64,000 bases of DNA, taken from positions 620,001 to 684,000 of the forward strand of contig JAWKRG010000004.1 in the NCBI GenBank assembly GCA_041389725.1, in the 5' to 3' direction. The position numbers and the translations under genes were made by a program. Positions 31,758 to 41,478 of this stretch are shown here, piece after piece; the first letter of the stretch is position 1, and each line of letters opens with the position of its first letter. The DNA comes from Polyangiaceae bacterium (GTDB lineage Bacteria; Myxococcota_A; Polyangia; Polyangiales; Polyangiaceae). A model generated the notes under the pieces. It worked only from the letters and a program-made list of their open reading frames with translations, had not been told where the DNA came from and did not search any database.

Positions 31758-32570
31758 ATGACGAATATGAGTGACTCTTCGGCATGGGTAGACGTGCGCT
31801 ACCGAGTGCAACCGAGTGCCGACGCGTGGATCTTGCCGGAGGTCCCCGTGCCCGAGTCTCGCCCCCACGACAAGTTGTCGCGCCATCTAGCGGATGTGTT
31901 CGAAGCCTGGGTGGCGCGCACCGGCCTCGATGCCATCGTCGGACACAACCTTGCGGTGCGCTGGGTGAAGGCGAATCCCAAGATCGGGATCGACCCGGAT
32001 GTGGCGCTCATCACGCCGGCGCCCCCTCAGGAGCACCAACTGCAGAGCCTGTGCACCTGGAAGGCGGGGCACGCGGTGCCGCGCTTGGCGATCGAGGTAG
32101 TGAGCAAGCATCATCCCTACAAGGACTATCGGGACCTCCACGAACGCTACGGCGCGAGTGGAGTGGGGGAGCTGTGGGTCCTGGACCCAGAGGGGCATGG
32201 TCCGACGTCTCTCGGCGGACCAGTTCCGATTCAACAGTGGGTGCGGCGTGATCGTGTCTTCGAGCGAACACACTTTGGGGCCGGACCCATCTTCTCCGAG
32301 GCCATCGGCGCATGGCTGTGGTCGGATCCGCTGCGCATCACAGACGACGAAGACGGCAGCGATGTCTGGCTCACGGCCGAGCAAGCTGCGCTGGCCGCCG
32401 AGCAAGCCGCGCTGGCCGCCGAGCAAGCCGCGCTGACCGCTAAGCAGGCCGCACTCGTCGAGCGAGAAGCCGAACGCGCCGCCAAGGAAGAGGCCCTCGC
32501 CCAACGCGACGCCGCTGAAGCGCGAGCCGCCGAGCTGGAGCGCAAGCTCGCGAGACGCGAGGAGCGCTGA
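31758..32570 (+). CDS. Uma2-family endonuclease-like protein with coiled-coil tail
   Basis: The 270-residue protein has a Uma2 (DUF820) restriction-endonuclease-like domain: IDPDVALIT with Asp81 and PRLAIEVVSK with Glu113 and Lys117 form the PD-(D/E)xK-type site, and YRDLHERYGASGVGELWVLD follows as in the family. From about residue 205 the tail is a charged coiled coil containing four copies of the heptad AEQAALA (21-bp DNA repeat at about 32380-32450). Uma2 proteins are abundant in myxobacteria and cyanobacteria and their role is unknown. A start nine bases further (MSDSSAW) is also possible. It ends 6 bp from the convergent ABC-F gene. Confidence 0.85.
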   Translation: MTNMSDSSAWVDVRYRVQPSADAWILPEVPVPESRPHDKLSRHLADVFEAWVARTGLDAIVGHNLAVRWVKANPKIGIDPDVALITPAPPQEHQLQSLCTWKAGHAVPRLAIEVVSKHHPYKDYRDLHERYGASGVGELWVLDPEGHGPTSLGGPVPIQQWVRRDRVFERTHFGAGPIFSEAIGAWLWSDPLRITDDEDGSDVWLTAEQAALAAEQAALAAEQAALTAKQAALVEREAERAAKEEALAQRDAAEARAAELERKLARREER

Positions 32571-32576
32571 GCACCA

Positions 32577-33959
32577 CTACGCTTTTGCCCCCAATTCGAT
32601 CACGTGCTCGATGCCGATGGCGTCGAGGAATTCGGGATCGTGACTCACCACCACGAGACCACCGGGCCACGCGGCGAGAATGGATTCCAGCGCTGCGACC
32701 GCAACGAAGTCGAGGTCGTCCGTCGGTTCGTCGAGCACGAGCAGTTCGATGGGCGGCTCGCGCTGGAAGGCGCAGATCAGCGCGGCGCGCACGCGTTCGC
32801 CAGGGCTCAGCGATGCGAGGGGACGCGCGGCCAAGGCGAGAGGAAACCCGTGCAGCGCGAGCTTCTGCACCGCCGCTTCCGGCGAACAGCTGCGGGCCAG
32901 CACGTCGAGCACGCTTTCGCGGCAGCGCCAGTTCTCCGCGTTCTGGGCGACGTAGGCGACGCGATCACCGTGGCACGTGACCTGGCCGCCGCCGGACGCA
33001 CGCTCTTTCGTCAGCATGTCGAGTAGCGTGGTCTTGCCCGCGCCATTCGGCCCGACCACGGCGATGCGCTCTCGTGCGATGGATAGGTCGATGTTGGCGA
33101 ACAATCCCCGTGCGCAGAGGTCCTTCGCCAGGATCACCGGGAGGCCTGTCTGCGGCAGCGTCGGCATGGCAAGCTCGAGGGGAAGCTTGACGCTCAGCGC
33201 TCGTCGCGTGCTCTTCACCCAGTCGCGCATCTTGCCGATGCGATCGCGCTGCAGATGCATGCGCTTTGCCTGACTGACTTGCTTGTAGCCACGCTTGGCA
33301 TTGAGGCGACTGCGGGCCGGGCACCGCCCCAACTCGCGAACGCGACCCACGTTCTTCTTGCGCTGACGTCGCCGGCGGTCCGCCTCGATGTGCTGTTCCT
33401 TGTTCAACAGCTGGGAAAGATTGCGCAGGTATCGCTCCGACGCCCTTGCTTCGACTTCCGCAAGCTCCGCCACCAGCTCGTCGAAGCTGCCTTCGAAGGC
33501 GCGACAGCCCGACTCGGACACGACGACGAAGTCACGAAACAAGCGCAAGAGCCGTCGGTCGTGCGTCACTACCAACAGCGCTTCCGGCCAGTCGCGAAGC
33601 CAGTCCGCCAGCCACTCGACTCCGTCGCGATCCAGATCCCGAGTCGGCTCGTCCAGCAACAGCAGCTCCGGGCACCGAGCGCGAGCCTGCTCCAACGCTT
33701 TGCGCCGACGCTCGCCGGGGCTGGCGCCATCGCCACTCAGATCTTGGCGCACGAAGGCAATCCTGCCGCCGCGATCGATGTGACCGCGCTCGGGAGCATC
33801 GCCGCTGGCAAGGAGCTCGAGCAGCGAAGACTTGCCCACGCCGTTGCGACCCACCAGCGCCACGCGTTCCCGCCCCAGGCTCAGGGACAGATCGCGAAAC
33901 AGGGGCCGCCCCGTGGGTGAGTCGAGACAGAGATCTCGAACGCTCAAGATGGGTGTCAT
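32577..33959 (-). CDS. ABC-F family ATPase (ribosome-associated)
   Basis: The 460-residue protein has two ABC domains on one chain and no membrane segment, the ABC-F layout. Walker A motifs are GRNGVGKSS and GPNGAGKTT; Walker B motifs LLLLDEPTRDLD and LLVLDEPTDDLD; the second signature is LSPGERVRAAL while the first (ASPGERRRKAL) is weaker. A basic linker with KNVGRVRELGRCPARSR and KQVSQAKRMHLQRDRIGK joins the domains. ABC-F proteins act on the ribosome, in translation control or antibiotic resistance. Its ATG overlaps the hflX stop by four bases, so both factors are made together. At 460 residues it is shorter than usual (about 530-650). Confidence 0.9.
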   Translation of the reverse strand: MTPILSVRDLCLDSPTGRPLFRDLSLSLGRERVALVGRNGVGKSSLLELLASGDAPERGHIDRGGRIAFVRQDLSGDGASPGERRRKALEQARARCPELLLLDEPTRDLDRDGVEWLADWLRDWPEALLVVTHDRRLLRLFRDFVVVSESGCRAFEGSFDELVAELAEVEARASERYLRNLSQLLNKEQHIEADRRRRQRKKNVGRVRELGRCPARSRLNAKRGYKQVSQAKRMHLQRDRIGKMRDWVKSTRRALSVKLPLELAMPTLPQTGLPVILAKDLCARGLFANIDLSIARERIAVVGPNGAGKTTLLDMLTKERASGGGQVTCHGDRVAYVAQNAENWRCRESVLDVLARSCSPEAAVQKLALHGFPLALAARPLASLSPGERVRAALICAFQREPPIELLVLDEPTDDLDFVAVAALESILAAWPGGLVVVSHDPEFLDAIGIEHVIELGAKA

Positions 33960-35320
33960 CGTGACCTCCGGACCAACTCGATGATGCGCGCGACGACTTC
34001 GGGTTCCGCCTCGAGCTCGAAGCTGATGCCCTGCGCGCGCGCAGTGGTGCTCGACACGCGACAGCGCGCGTGCACGAGGTCCATCGCCTCCTTCGCGGCG
34101 TAGGGGACGAACAGGGTGCGCGCTTGCTCTTCGTTGCGCACTTTGACCAGGATTCGCTCGCGAAGCTCTGCCGCGGCCTGCGCATCGTGCGCGCTCAGCG
34201 CGAACACGTCGTGTGCTCCGCTCCACTGCTGCAACGTCGCTTCGTCCATGGGCGTCGGCAGCAGGTCGATCTTGTTGAGCACCAAGATGCGGGGCACTGC
34301 GTCGGCGCCCAGGCGTTCGAGTACGCGCTGGGTCGTTTCGAGATGCAGCGCGAGTTCCGGGTCCGAGCTGTCGACCACGATTAGCAGCAACGACGCCTCG
34401 CGCACCTCGCCCAGGGTGGACTCGAAGCTCGCGAGCAATTGCTCCGGCAGACGGCGAATGAAACCGACGGTGTCGCTCAAGAGCACCTCCTTGCCGTGAC
34501 GACTCAGACAGCGACTCGTCGTGTCCAGGGTCTCGAAGGGACGGTTGCGCACCGACAGCTCTGCGCTGGTCAGCGCGTTCATCAGCGACGTCTTGCCGGC
34601 GTTGGTGTAGCCGACGAGTGCCACGCGGTGACAGCGCGACCGTTTCTTGCGTTGTAGTCGATCTGCCTCCGCCAGTCGCGCCAGACTGCGTCGCAGCACT
34701 GCCAAGCGACCATCGAGACGTCGAGCCAGGAGCTCCGACGCCGTTTCACCGGGACCGCGCGCCTTCATCATGCCGGCGGCCTGCTGATCCATGTCCAGCC
34801 CGATGCCGCGGATGCGGGGGCGCAAGTACTGGAGGTGTGCGATCTCCACTTGCACGCGTGCGCGCTCGGTCGTGGCGTGCTTCTGGAACACGTTGAGGAT
34901 CACCGCCTCGCGGTCGCACACGGAGATCCCCGCCACGTCCTCCAAGTTGCGAGCTTGCGAAGGCGTGAGGGCCGCGTCGAGCACGAGCAGATTCGCGCCC
35001 GAGTCTCGCGCCTGCTGCCCGATGCGGTGAGCCGCACCTTTGCCCAGCAGCGTGCGCGGATCTGGAGTGAGCAGGTCCAGGGTTTCCTGGCCCACGACGC
35101 GGTCGCCCTGGGCCTCCACGAGTCCGAGGATCTCCGCCAGGTTCGCGGGCTGACCGCGCATCGAGACGGCGACGACGTAGCAGCGATTGGCCGCACCCAA
35201 ACGCTCCGGCGCGGCCGGCGCTTCGCGGCGCGTCCAGTGTTCGATGATCTCCTCGAGCCGCCCCTCGTCCGCCAAGGGTGCTTCGGCGTGTTCTGCAATC
35301 GGTTTGGAATGAACCTTCAT
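33956..35320 (-). CDS. hflX: HflX-type ribosome-splitting GTPase
   Basis: The 454-residue GTPase has the HflX N-terminal domain (ETLDLLTPDPRTLLGKGAAH, LVLDAALTPSQARNLED, DREAVILNVFQKHATTERAR, the RGPGETASELLARR linker) and a G domain with VALVGYTNAGKTSLMNAL, LSDTVGFIRRLPEQL and LVLNKIDLL. HflX binds the 50S subunit and splits stalled ribosomes, and in some bacteria protects against macrolide or lincosamide antibiotics. GGGAGCTGG before the ATG at 35320 supports that start over the earlier one. It is coupled to an ABC-F protein. The C-terminal 90 residues are a divergent extra domain. Confidence 0.93.
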   Translation of the reverse strand: MKVHSKPIAEHAEAPLADEGRLEEIIEHWTRREAPAAPERLGAANRCYVVAVSMRGQPANLAEILGLVEAQGDRVVGQETLDLLTPDPRTLLGKGAAHRIGQQARDSGANLLVLDAALTPSQARNLEDVAGISVCDREAVILNVFQKHATTERARVQVEIAHLQYLRPRIRGIGLDMDQQAAGMMKARGPGETASELLARRLDGRLAVLRRSLARLAEADRLQRKKRSRCHRVALVGYTNAGKTSLMNALTSAELSVRNRPFETLDTTSRCLSRHGKEVLLSDTVGFIRRLPEQLLASFESTLGEVREASLLLIVVDSSDPELALHLETTQRVLERLGADAVPRILVLNKIDLLPTPMDEATLQQWSGAHDVFALSAHDAQAAAELRERILVKVRNEEQARTLFVPYAAKEAMDLVHARCRVSSTTARAQGISFELEAEPEVVARIIELVRRSR

Positions 35321-35861
35321 GACCAGCTCCCGGGCGCAGCAGCGCCCACGCGCGCCCTCAGACCGGACGACGCACTTCTTCCGCAGCGCTGCTCGAGCCA
35401 TGCGATCGCGCGGCAATCACCGAACGTGATCGCACTGCGCGAGCAACGCGTTCAGGCACTCACCGCAGATCGGCAGTGGCGCCGAGTTCGCGCGCTCCAT
35501 GCGAGCCACTCGAATCGTCCAAGCAGAGAGCCACGCGCGCCACGAGGGTTGCGTGCGTCCGTGAGCGGCCGACGCGCAATCCTCCTGCGTTCACCAAACC
35601 GCACAAAAAGCGGCGGAAACGCAGCGTGTTCGACTTCGCGGGCGTCGGGGGAACCGACGCACCGACCACAAGATCGAACTAGAGGAACTCTGCTGCCAGG
35701 CCCATAGTGAAAGCGATTATAGGCGCTTCGCTCGTAGAAGCAAGCGCGAAGGATCCGGACGCGCCAACGCGTTCTCTCTTTGCGCCAGGCGACGCAATAC
35801 TCGCAGTGCGTTTGCCTCACGCGCGCTACCACAACGAGGGAGCATGGCGTTGGAGGTTCGG
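35321..35861. other. Intergenic region between divergent hflX and surface-protein genes
   Basis: About 540 bp with no convincing gene; the open frames present are Arg/Ala-rich shadows. It must hold the promoters of both the hflX/ABC-F operon and the large plus-strand surface protein. I cannot point to a specific -35/-10 pair, operator or terminator in it. Confidence 0.5.
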
Positions 35862-38800
35862 ATGCGTGGTAGCTCAAGTGCAGGAGCAGTGTTGTGCGCC
35901 TTGTCGGTGGCCGTTTGGATCCCCGCTTGTTCGGATCCTGGTGCGCCCGAGCTTTCGGAGCCGTTGGACCGAGTCCGGCAAGCTGCCGGGGTGATTCACA
36001 CCGTCTGCCCGACCGGATCGCCGCAAGGCCCCTGTGAGTACTCGTCTCCCGCTGCCTGTGCCATTGGCAGTACCGTGGCCGATGGCGACACTTGCCTGGT
36101 CAAGGGCGGCACGTACTACGAGACCGTTGCACTCTCCGTCTCACCGCTGGTTCTCAAGGCCGATCTCAGCTTCCGCTGCGACGTCGGACAGAAGTGCGTG
36201 ATCGACGGCGAAGGTGTACGTGACCACGCTTTCTACGGCTACGACGGCTGGCTGGTCGAGGGTTTCGAGATTAGGGGCACGCGCTCGCATGCCGTGGCGG
36301 CCTACGCCGGCGCGGAGCCCAGGGGACTGCGCGACTGCTACGTGCACGACGTCGGTGGGCGCGGCATCACCACGCTGAGCGGAAACACAGGCAAGGCCCT
36401 GACCGGAATCGTCGAGCGCAGCGTCATCGAGAACACCTGGGAGCACGGCATCGTCTGCATGGCGCCGAATCCCGCAGGTCCCATCATCATCAAGAACAAT
36501 TTAGTGGTGAACGCCGGTATCGGAAACGGAAGCGGGATCCAGTGCGGCGACGACGGCGTCGCGACGCACAACACCGTCGATCAGCGCGATCGCACGCAAC
36601 CTTGGTTCAGCCCGTCGCCCTACGGAATCATCGCCGGCACGGCTCAGTACAACTTGGTCGTCGGCGGCAACATCTCCATCTACCCGGCGACAGCCTCGAG
36701 CGAAAACCACGCCTTCGCCTGGGGCACGTCGGCCTACGGCAATGTCGCGCCCGGCAGCGGCGACACCACGGGTGACCCCTTGTTCGTCGGCCTGGAAGAC
36801 CGCCACCTCGCGGTGCTGTCCCCAGCGGTGAGTACCGCACTCAGCTCGACCGAGACGGAAGATCTGGACAAGGCCGCGCGCCCCCAGGGCCCGCAGCGCG
36901 ACAAGGGCGCCTTCGAGTACACCTCGGGCTACACCGCCAAGACTCCCGAGTGGCCCGTGCGCGAAGTGGTGGAAACGCTGAACGACGACAGTGGGCCGGC
37001 CATGGCCTACTGGCCTGGTGCAGGTCCGGTGGTGGCCTGGCTCAGCGACAATCCGCTGCAGCTGCGCTTCGCTCAGCGCCAGAGCGACGGCACCTGGCGC
37101 AAGGAGACAATCTATGCGCCGCCGCAAACCTACTTCAACGACTACGCGCGCCGAAACCCGGTAGTCGGCATCGAGCCAGGTACGAACATTCCCATCGTCG
37201 CTTGGGTTCAGAACGACAATGGCCAGCCGGTCGTTCACTATGCGCGCCGCGTAGGCAACGCCTGCGGCACGGGTTGCGCGTCGCCGCAGTGGTCGGGTTG
37301 CGGCGCGGCGCTGAGTGCGGGCGTCGGCGACGACCTCTCGCTGAACCTCGAGTTTGCTCCTGATGGTCGACCGGCGATGGCCGTCTGGCATCGCAGCGCT
37401 AGCGGCTGCAACAACGCAGGCAGCTACAGCGTGCGCTACCTCAAGCAATCTACGGGCGGCGGCTGGAGCGTAGCCCAGGTCGAGTCAACCTCCCCCGCCT
37501 GCAACGAGATGATCCCCGCGGGCGTAGACCTTTCGTTCTCGCCGACCACGGGCAACGCCGAGTTCGCCTTCCAGCGCACGACGGGCAACGCCAACAACTT
37601 CGACCCAGCCTACTCACGGGGCGTTCTCCGCATCGCCACGCAGTCGGGCGGGGGTTGGAGCACGGCCAGCGTGCCCCTCGGCACCGACAATGCGACCTTC
37701 GGTGGCACCCGCTCCCACGTCTCCATCGACCACAAGGGGAACGGCGATCTCGGTGTGGCTCTGAGCGCCGTCTTCGGCACGAACGCCAACGACTCGGGCG
37801 TCGGTTTCATCGAGCGCAAGAGCGGGGTGTGGGACTCCGCAATGCAACTGGTGCGCTTCTCGCAGGCAGCGAGCAACGTCGTGGGCGTTTGGATGCGCTA
37901 CGGCAGCACTGGGACTCCCCTCGTCGCGTTCACTGCGGACGCCGCGCTTCAGCTCGCGCGCCGACCGGATGGACTGCACTGGCTTTCGCGCTACGTGGAT
38001 GCCCAGCGCGAAAACGGAGTCTGGCCCACTCTCGCACTGACGCCTTCCGACGGCATCGTGATCGCGCAGCAGCAGGTTCAACCCGACAAGCGTATCAAGC
38101 TCCAAGCCACGGTCGACCCCGGTGGCATCGACCCGACCTACGTGGATCCCACGGCGTGCGATCTCTGCCCGGCGGATCCAAACAAGGTCGTCCCCGGCCA
38201 GTGCGGTTGCGGCTACGCAGAGAATCCGCAGATCAGCGTGAGCGACGTTTCTGCCAGCGAGACCGTCGGGGTCATCGAGTTCACGATCACCCTGTCGAGT
38301 GCCTGCGGCAACGCACTGACCGTGAGCTACGCGACGGCAAACGGCACGGCCACCGCCGGCTCCGACTACACCGCCAAAAGCGGTCAGGTCCAGTTCACCC
38401 CCGGGTCCACAGAAGTGAAGGTGCAGGTGACGGTCAATGATGACTCCACCTACGAGCCCAGCGAAACGTTGCTGCTCGACGCCTCGAGCCCCAGCATCGG
38501 ATCCATCGCCGACGGATCGGGCGTGGGCACCATCCTGAACGACGACCCCGAGTGCACGACCGGCGCCGACTGCAACGACAACGACGTCTGCACCACCGAC
38601 ACGTGCGTCAACACCACTTGCCAAAACGTGCCGATCAGCAACTGCGGCGACGCAGGGAGTGACGCGGGAAGTGATGCAGGCAGCGACGCCAGCACTGGCG
38701 GCACAGGCGCAACCGGGGGCACAGGCGCAACCGGCGGCACAGGCGCAACCGGGGGCACAGGCGCAACCGGCGGCGGGGCTGGAACGGCCGGCAGTGGCGC

Positions 38801-39038
38801 AACGAGTGGTGGTGCCGCGGGCAGTGGCGCAACAGGTGGCAATGGTGGCGCGCAATTCGACGCCGGCAGCGCCGGAAGCGCGGGCACCCTCGATGGCGGC
38901 GGCGGCAGCTTCGCGGTGTCGGGAGACGAGGGCGGTTGCGGCTGCCGCGTGGTCCCGCGCCGTTCCTCCTCGGGGTTCGGACTCGCGGCGCTCGGGCTGC
39001 TGCTCGCCTTCGGACGACGGCGCCGCGCGCGGCGTTGA
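35862..39038 (+). CDS. Large surface protein: beta-helix, Calx-beta domain, MYXO-CTERM tail
   Basis: The 1058-residue protein has a signal peptide and possible lipobox (VAVWIPACSD), then a right-handed parallel beta-helix region to about 350 (CEYSSPAACAIGSTVADGD, KNNLVVNAGIGNGSG), a long region resembling propeller-type blades (PVVAWLSDNPLQLRFA), a Calx-beta domain at about 789-885 (SYATANGTATAGSDYTAKSG, TYEPSETLLLDA), a disulfide-rich piece (CTTGADCNDNDVCTTDTC), a Thr/Gly/Ala linker with GGTGAT repeats, and a C-terminal GCGC motif, hydrophobic helix and Arg-rich end (GLAALGLLLAFGRRRRARR) typical of MYXO-CTERM sorting. I chose the ATG at 35862 because GGAGG lies 6 bases before it. It is probably displayed on the outer surface; ligand unknown. 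Confidence 0.85.
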   Translation: MRGSSSAGAVLCALSVAVWIPACSDPGAPELSEPLDRVRQAAGVIHTVCPTGSPQGPCEYSSPAACAIGSTVADGDTCLVKGGTYYETVALSVSPLVLKADLSFRCDVGQKCVIDGEGVRDHAFYGYDGWLVEGFEIRGTRSHAVAAYAGAEPRGLRDCYVHDVGGRGITTLSGNTGKALTGIVERSVIENTWEHGIVCMAPNPAGPIIIKNNLVVNAGIGNGSGIQCGDDGVATHNTVDQRDRTQPWFSPSPYGIIAGTAQYNLVVGGNISIYPATASSENHAFAWGTSAYGNVAPGSGDTTGDPLFVGLEDRHLAVLSPAVSTALSSTETEDLDKAARPQGPQRDKGAFEYTSGYTAKTPEWPVREVVETLNDDSGPAMAYWPGAGPVVAWLSDNPLQLRFAQRQSDGTWRKETIYAPPQTYFNDYARRNPVVGIEPGTNIPIVAWVQNDNGQPVVHYARRVGNACGTGCASPQWSGCGAALSAGVGDDLSLNLEFAPDGRPAMAVWHRSASGCNNAGSYSVRYLKQSTGGGWSVAQVESTSPACNEMIPAGVDLSFSPTTGNAEFAFQRTTGNANNFDPAYSRGVLRIATQSGGGWSTASVPLGTDNATFGGTRSHVSIDHKGNGDLGVALSAVFGTNANDSGVGFIERKSGVWDSAMQLVRFSQAASNVVGVWMRYGSTGTPLVAFTADAALQLARRPDGLHWLSRYVDAQRENGVWPTLALTPSDGIVIAQQQVQPDKRIKLQATVDPGGIDPTYVDPTACDLCPADPNKVVPGQCGCGYAENPQISVSDVSASETVGVIEFTITLSSACGNALTVSYATANGTATAGSDYTAKSGQVQFTPGSTEVKVQVTVNDDSTYEPSETLLLDASSPSIGSIADGSGVGTILNDDPECTTGADCNDNDVCTTDTCVNTTCQNVPISNCGDAGSDAGSDAGSDASTGGTGATGGTGATGGTGATGGTGATGGGAGTAGSGATSGGAAGSGATGGNGGAQFDAGSAGSAGTLDGGGGSFAVSGDEGGCGCRVVPRRSSSGFGLAALGLLLAFGRRRRARR

Positions 39039-39180
39039 TACCGTCTTGGGCAAGGCGGCGTCTGGCAGCGGGGGTGTCGCACCTTCAGCGTCGCCGAGTC
39101 GTGCAGGCAGCGTGAAGACTTCGTGGATTCGCGCGCGCCGCCTGGAATGCGCCGTCGCCCCGTGGCGTACTCGAAGCGGG

Positions 39181-39855
39181 ATGAAGGAGCGACTCGATAC
39201 TTTTCTGGCTTCGACTTGGCTGGCTTCGGCGCGGAGACACCAATTGCTCGCCGTGAGCGCGTCGGCGGGGCTTGCGATTGCACTGCTCACGGGACGAATG
39301 CTGCGCATCCAAGGATTGGCCTTCGGCTTTCTCGTCTGGAACCTGGTCCTGGCGTTCATTCCTTGGGGTGCGAGCTTCGTCTGCACCAGCATGAAGAGCC
39401 CGTGGCGATGGCTCTTGCTTCCCCTGTGGCTGGTGTTCTTTCCAAACGCGCCCTACTTGGTGACGGACTTCGTGCACCTGCGCTCGCGACCGCCGGTTCC
39501 GGTTTGGTACGACGTCGGCATGCTCACGGCTTTCGCCTGGGCCGGATTGCTGCTTGCCGTGACATCGCTGGGGGCGGTCCATTCCGCCGTCGAGAAGGTC
39601 GCCGGGCGCATTGCGGGTTGGCTCTTCGTCGCTGGAGTCTCGAGCCTGACCGGCTACGGCATCTATCTCGGGCGGTTCTTGCGCAAGAACTCCTGGGACG
39701 TGCTGTTGGATCCCTTCGATCTCGCGCGCACCCTGGCGTCGCCGCTGCTCAACCCTGCCGAGCAGTTCCGCACCTTCGTGGTGGCGGCGCTGTTCGGCTC
39801 GCTGATGCTCGTGGTCTACGGCGCCTTCCGCACGCGACCCGCGCCGTCGGTGTAG
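39181..39855 (+). CDS. DUF1361 integral membrane protein
   Basis: The 224-residue protein has six or so membrane segments and matches DUF1361: LAFGFLVWNLVLAFIPWGAS, LVFFPNAPYLVTDFVHLRSR and GYGIYLGRFLRKNSWDVLLDP are the conserved stretches. Function unknown. The ATG at 39181 is preceded by GGGATG-type purines and is the only start giving a normal topology; the frame upstream is a shadow of the surface-protein 3' end. It follows that gene by 142 bp and stands alone. Confidence 0.85.
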   Translation: MKERLDTFLASTWLASARRHQLLAVSASAGLAIALLTGRMLRIQGLAFGFLVWNLVLAFIPWGASFVCTSMKSPWRWLLLPLWLVFFPNAPYLVTDFVHLRSRPPVPVWYDVGMLTAFAWAGLLLAVTSLGAVHSAVEKVAGRIAGWLFVAGVSSLTGYGIYLGRFLRKNSWDVLLDPFDLARTLASPLLNPAEQFRTFVVAALFGSLMLVVYGAFRTRPAPSV

Positions 39856-39864
39856 GGGCGTCCG

Positions 39865-40254
39865 CTACTCGGCCATGCAGTCGTCGACGCTGCGGTGGCA
39901 CAAAGGGTCGCACACCGTGCAGGCGAAGAACTTCGATCTCGAGGAGTCATCCCAGGACGCCCACCCGTCTTGGCACGCCTTCAAGCAAGTATTGCCGTGG
40001 AAGCAGTTGCCGTCGCGAGGCTTGCAGGCGTCCTCGCAGGTGAGCACGCCTTCTACCTTCTGCTGCGTTGCTCGGTGCGTGCAGCTGGTCGGCTGACCCC
40101 CTGACGATGCGTTCGATGCAGCGCCGCTGCTCGGTGCGGCCGCCTCGCCGCTGACAGGGGCGTTGGGAGCGTTGGCTCCGCTGCCACCGCTACTCCCCGC
40201 GTTGTTGCAAGCCGAAACCAGCAAAGCGACCACTGTGACTACGACGTTCTTCAT
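39865..40254 (-). CDS. Small Cys-rich lipoprotein
   Basis: The 129-residue protein has a lipobox (VALLVSACNN), a Gly/Ala/Ser/Pro linker (21-53) and a C-terminal part with ten cysteines in pairs (CTHRATQQ, LTCEDACKPRDGNCFHGNTC, FACTVCDPLCHRSVDDC), probably disulfide-bonded. No family recognised. It is convergent with the DUF1361 gene, 9 bp apart, and transcribed away from nothing else nearby. Confidence 0.75.
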   Translation of the reverse strand: MKNVVVTVVALLVSACNNAGSSGGSGANAPNAPVSGEAAAPSSGAASNASSGGQPTSCTHRATQQKVEGVLTCEDACKPRDGNCFHGNTCLKACQDGWASWDDSSRSKFFACTVCDPLCHRSVDDCMAE

Positions 40255-40338
40255 GTTGGATCTTGCTCTCGTTCGCTCTGGGAAGCGGCGCGAGGCTAGG
40301 GCGAGTACTGCGGCGCGGCAAGCGGTTCATGCGCGGGC

Positions 40339-41478
40339 TCAGCGCACAACCAAGCGAACGAGCGGTGCTTCCGTGGGACACAAGATGCGGAACGGGAACC
40401 AGTGACCGAAACCACTCGTGGTGTAGAGCTGCGATCGTCCGCGTGAGTAGCGTCCCCACAGGTAGCGCTCGGGCCAGATGCGTTCGAAGGCGCTGCGACC
40501 ATTGAAGCCGATCTGTCCGCCGTGGGTGTGCCCGGCAAGGGTGAGCTCCACGCCGCGTTCGTGCGCGGGCACGAACCCTTCGGGGCGATGGCAGAGCAGC
40601 AGCTTGAACGCGTCCGGTGGCGCGCCTCGCAAAGCGCGGTCGATGCTGCGCGTGAGAAAGGGGGTGGGATCGTGACGGTTGTCGACGGGGTCATTCGCGC
40701 CCGCGATCCAGAGCTTCGCTCCGCCCGCGTGGACGAGCTCTCCCTCCGATACCAATAGACGAGCATCACGGACGCGGGCGAATGCCGAGTACGCGCGGCG
40801 CACGTCATAGAAGTACTCGTGATTGCCGAGACAAGCGTAGACGCCGAGCTGCGGACCAAAACGCACGGCGGCGGTCAGCGCAGGCTCGACCAGGCGAGGG
40901 TCATCTGCGATGTCACCGGTGAAGACGACGAGATCCGGAGGCGCGGGCAAGGAATCGAGCAGCGCCTCCAAGTCCTCCACGCGGCGCTCGACGCCGAGAT
41001 GCAGATCCGAGAGTTGCAGGATCTGAAGGCCGTGAAGACTCGGCGCGAGGTCCGCCCAGCGAAAGGAAATGAGGGGCACGTCCGGAGGGCGCTCCGCGGC
41101 GATGAAGCCACTGAGTCCCGTGCTCATCGCGGCGCCGGGCGCGGCCGCAACGAAGGCTCGACGCGAGATCTTGTTTCCCGTCGCACTACCCCGAAGCGTG
41201 CGGCGAAGCATCGCTGCGATGGGGATCGACAGCACCACCAGGGGCATCAGGCACAACAAGATCGATGCGACCGTGACACCGTGATGGGCGAAGCGCAGCG
41301 GTGCAAAGTGCCACACCGCGTGCGCCGCCAAGATCGTTGCACCGAGGGCGATGGCGAAGCCCCGCGCGAAGCGTGAGCGCGCCAGATCTGGAAGCATGAT
41401 TCGGGTGCAGACGGCGCCCGCCGCGGCGACGCCGGCGCAGACGCAGAGCGAGATACTCGCGGGCAATAGGGGAATCAC
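40339..41478 (-). CDS. Membrane metallophosphoesterase (YkuE/YaeI-like)
   Basis: The 379-residue protein has four N-terminal membrane segments (to about 120) followed by a calcineurin-like phosphoesterase facing away from them: LQLSDLHLG, VVFTGDIADDP, LGNHEYFYD, LLCHRPEGF and LAGHTHGGQ carry the metal ligands. Homologues act on membrane-associated substrates including UDP-diacylglucosamine. The start is a GTG overlapping the stop of the preceding small gene (GTGA). It is the last gene of a three-gene membrane operon. Confidence 0.88.
   Translation of the reverse strand: MIPLLPASISLCVCAGVAAAGAVCTRIMLPDLARSRFARGFAIALGATILAAHAVWHFAPLRFAHHGVTVASILLCLMPLVVLSIPIAAMLRRTLRGSATGNKISRRAFVAAAPGAAMSTGLSGFIAAERPPDVPLISFRWADLAPSLHGLQILQLSDLHLGVERRVEDLEALLDSLPAPPDLVVFTGDIADDPRLVEPALTAAVRFGPQLGVYACLGNHEYFYDVRRAYSAFARVRDARLLVSEGELVHAGGAKLWIAGANDPVDNRHDPTPFLTRSIDRALRGAPPDAFKLLLCHRPEGFVPAHERGVELTLAGHTHGGQIGFNGRSAFERIWPERYLWGRYSRGRSQLYTTSGFGHWFPFRILCPTEAPLVRLVVR

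Noticed and set aside
37614..39392. 592-codon minus-strand ORF
   Set aside because: Antisense shadow of the surface protein; Ala/Arg/Val-rich from GC-rich codons.
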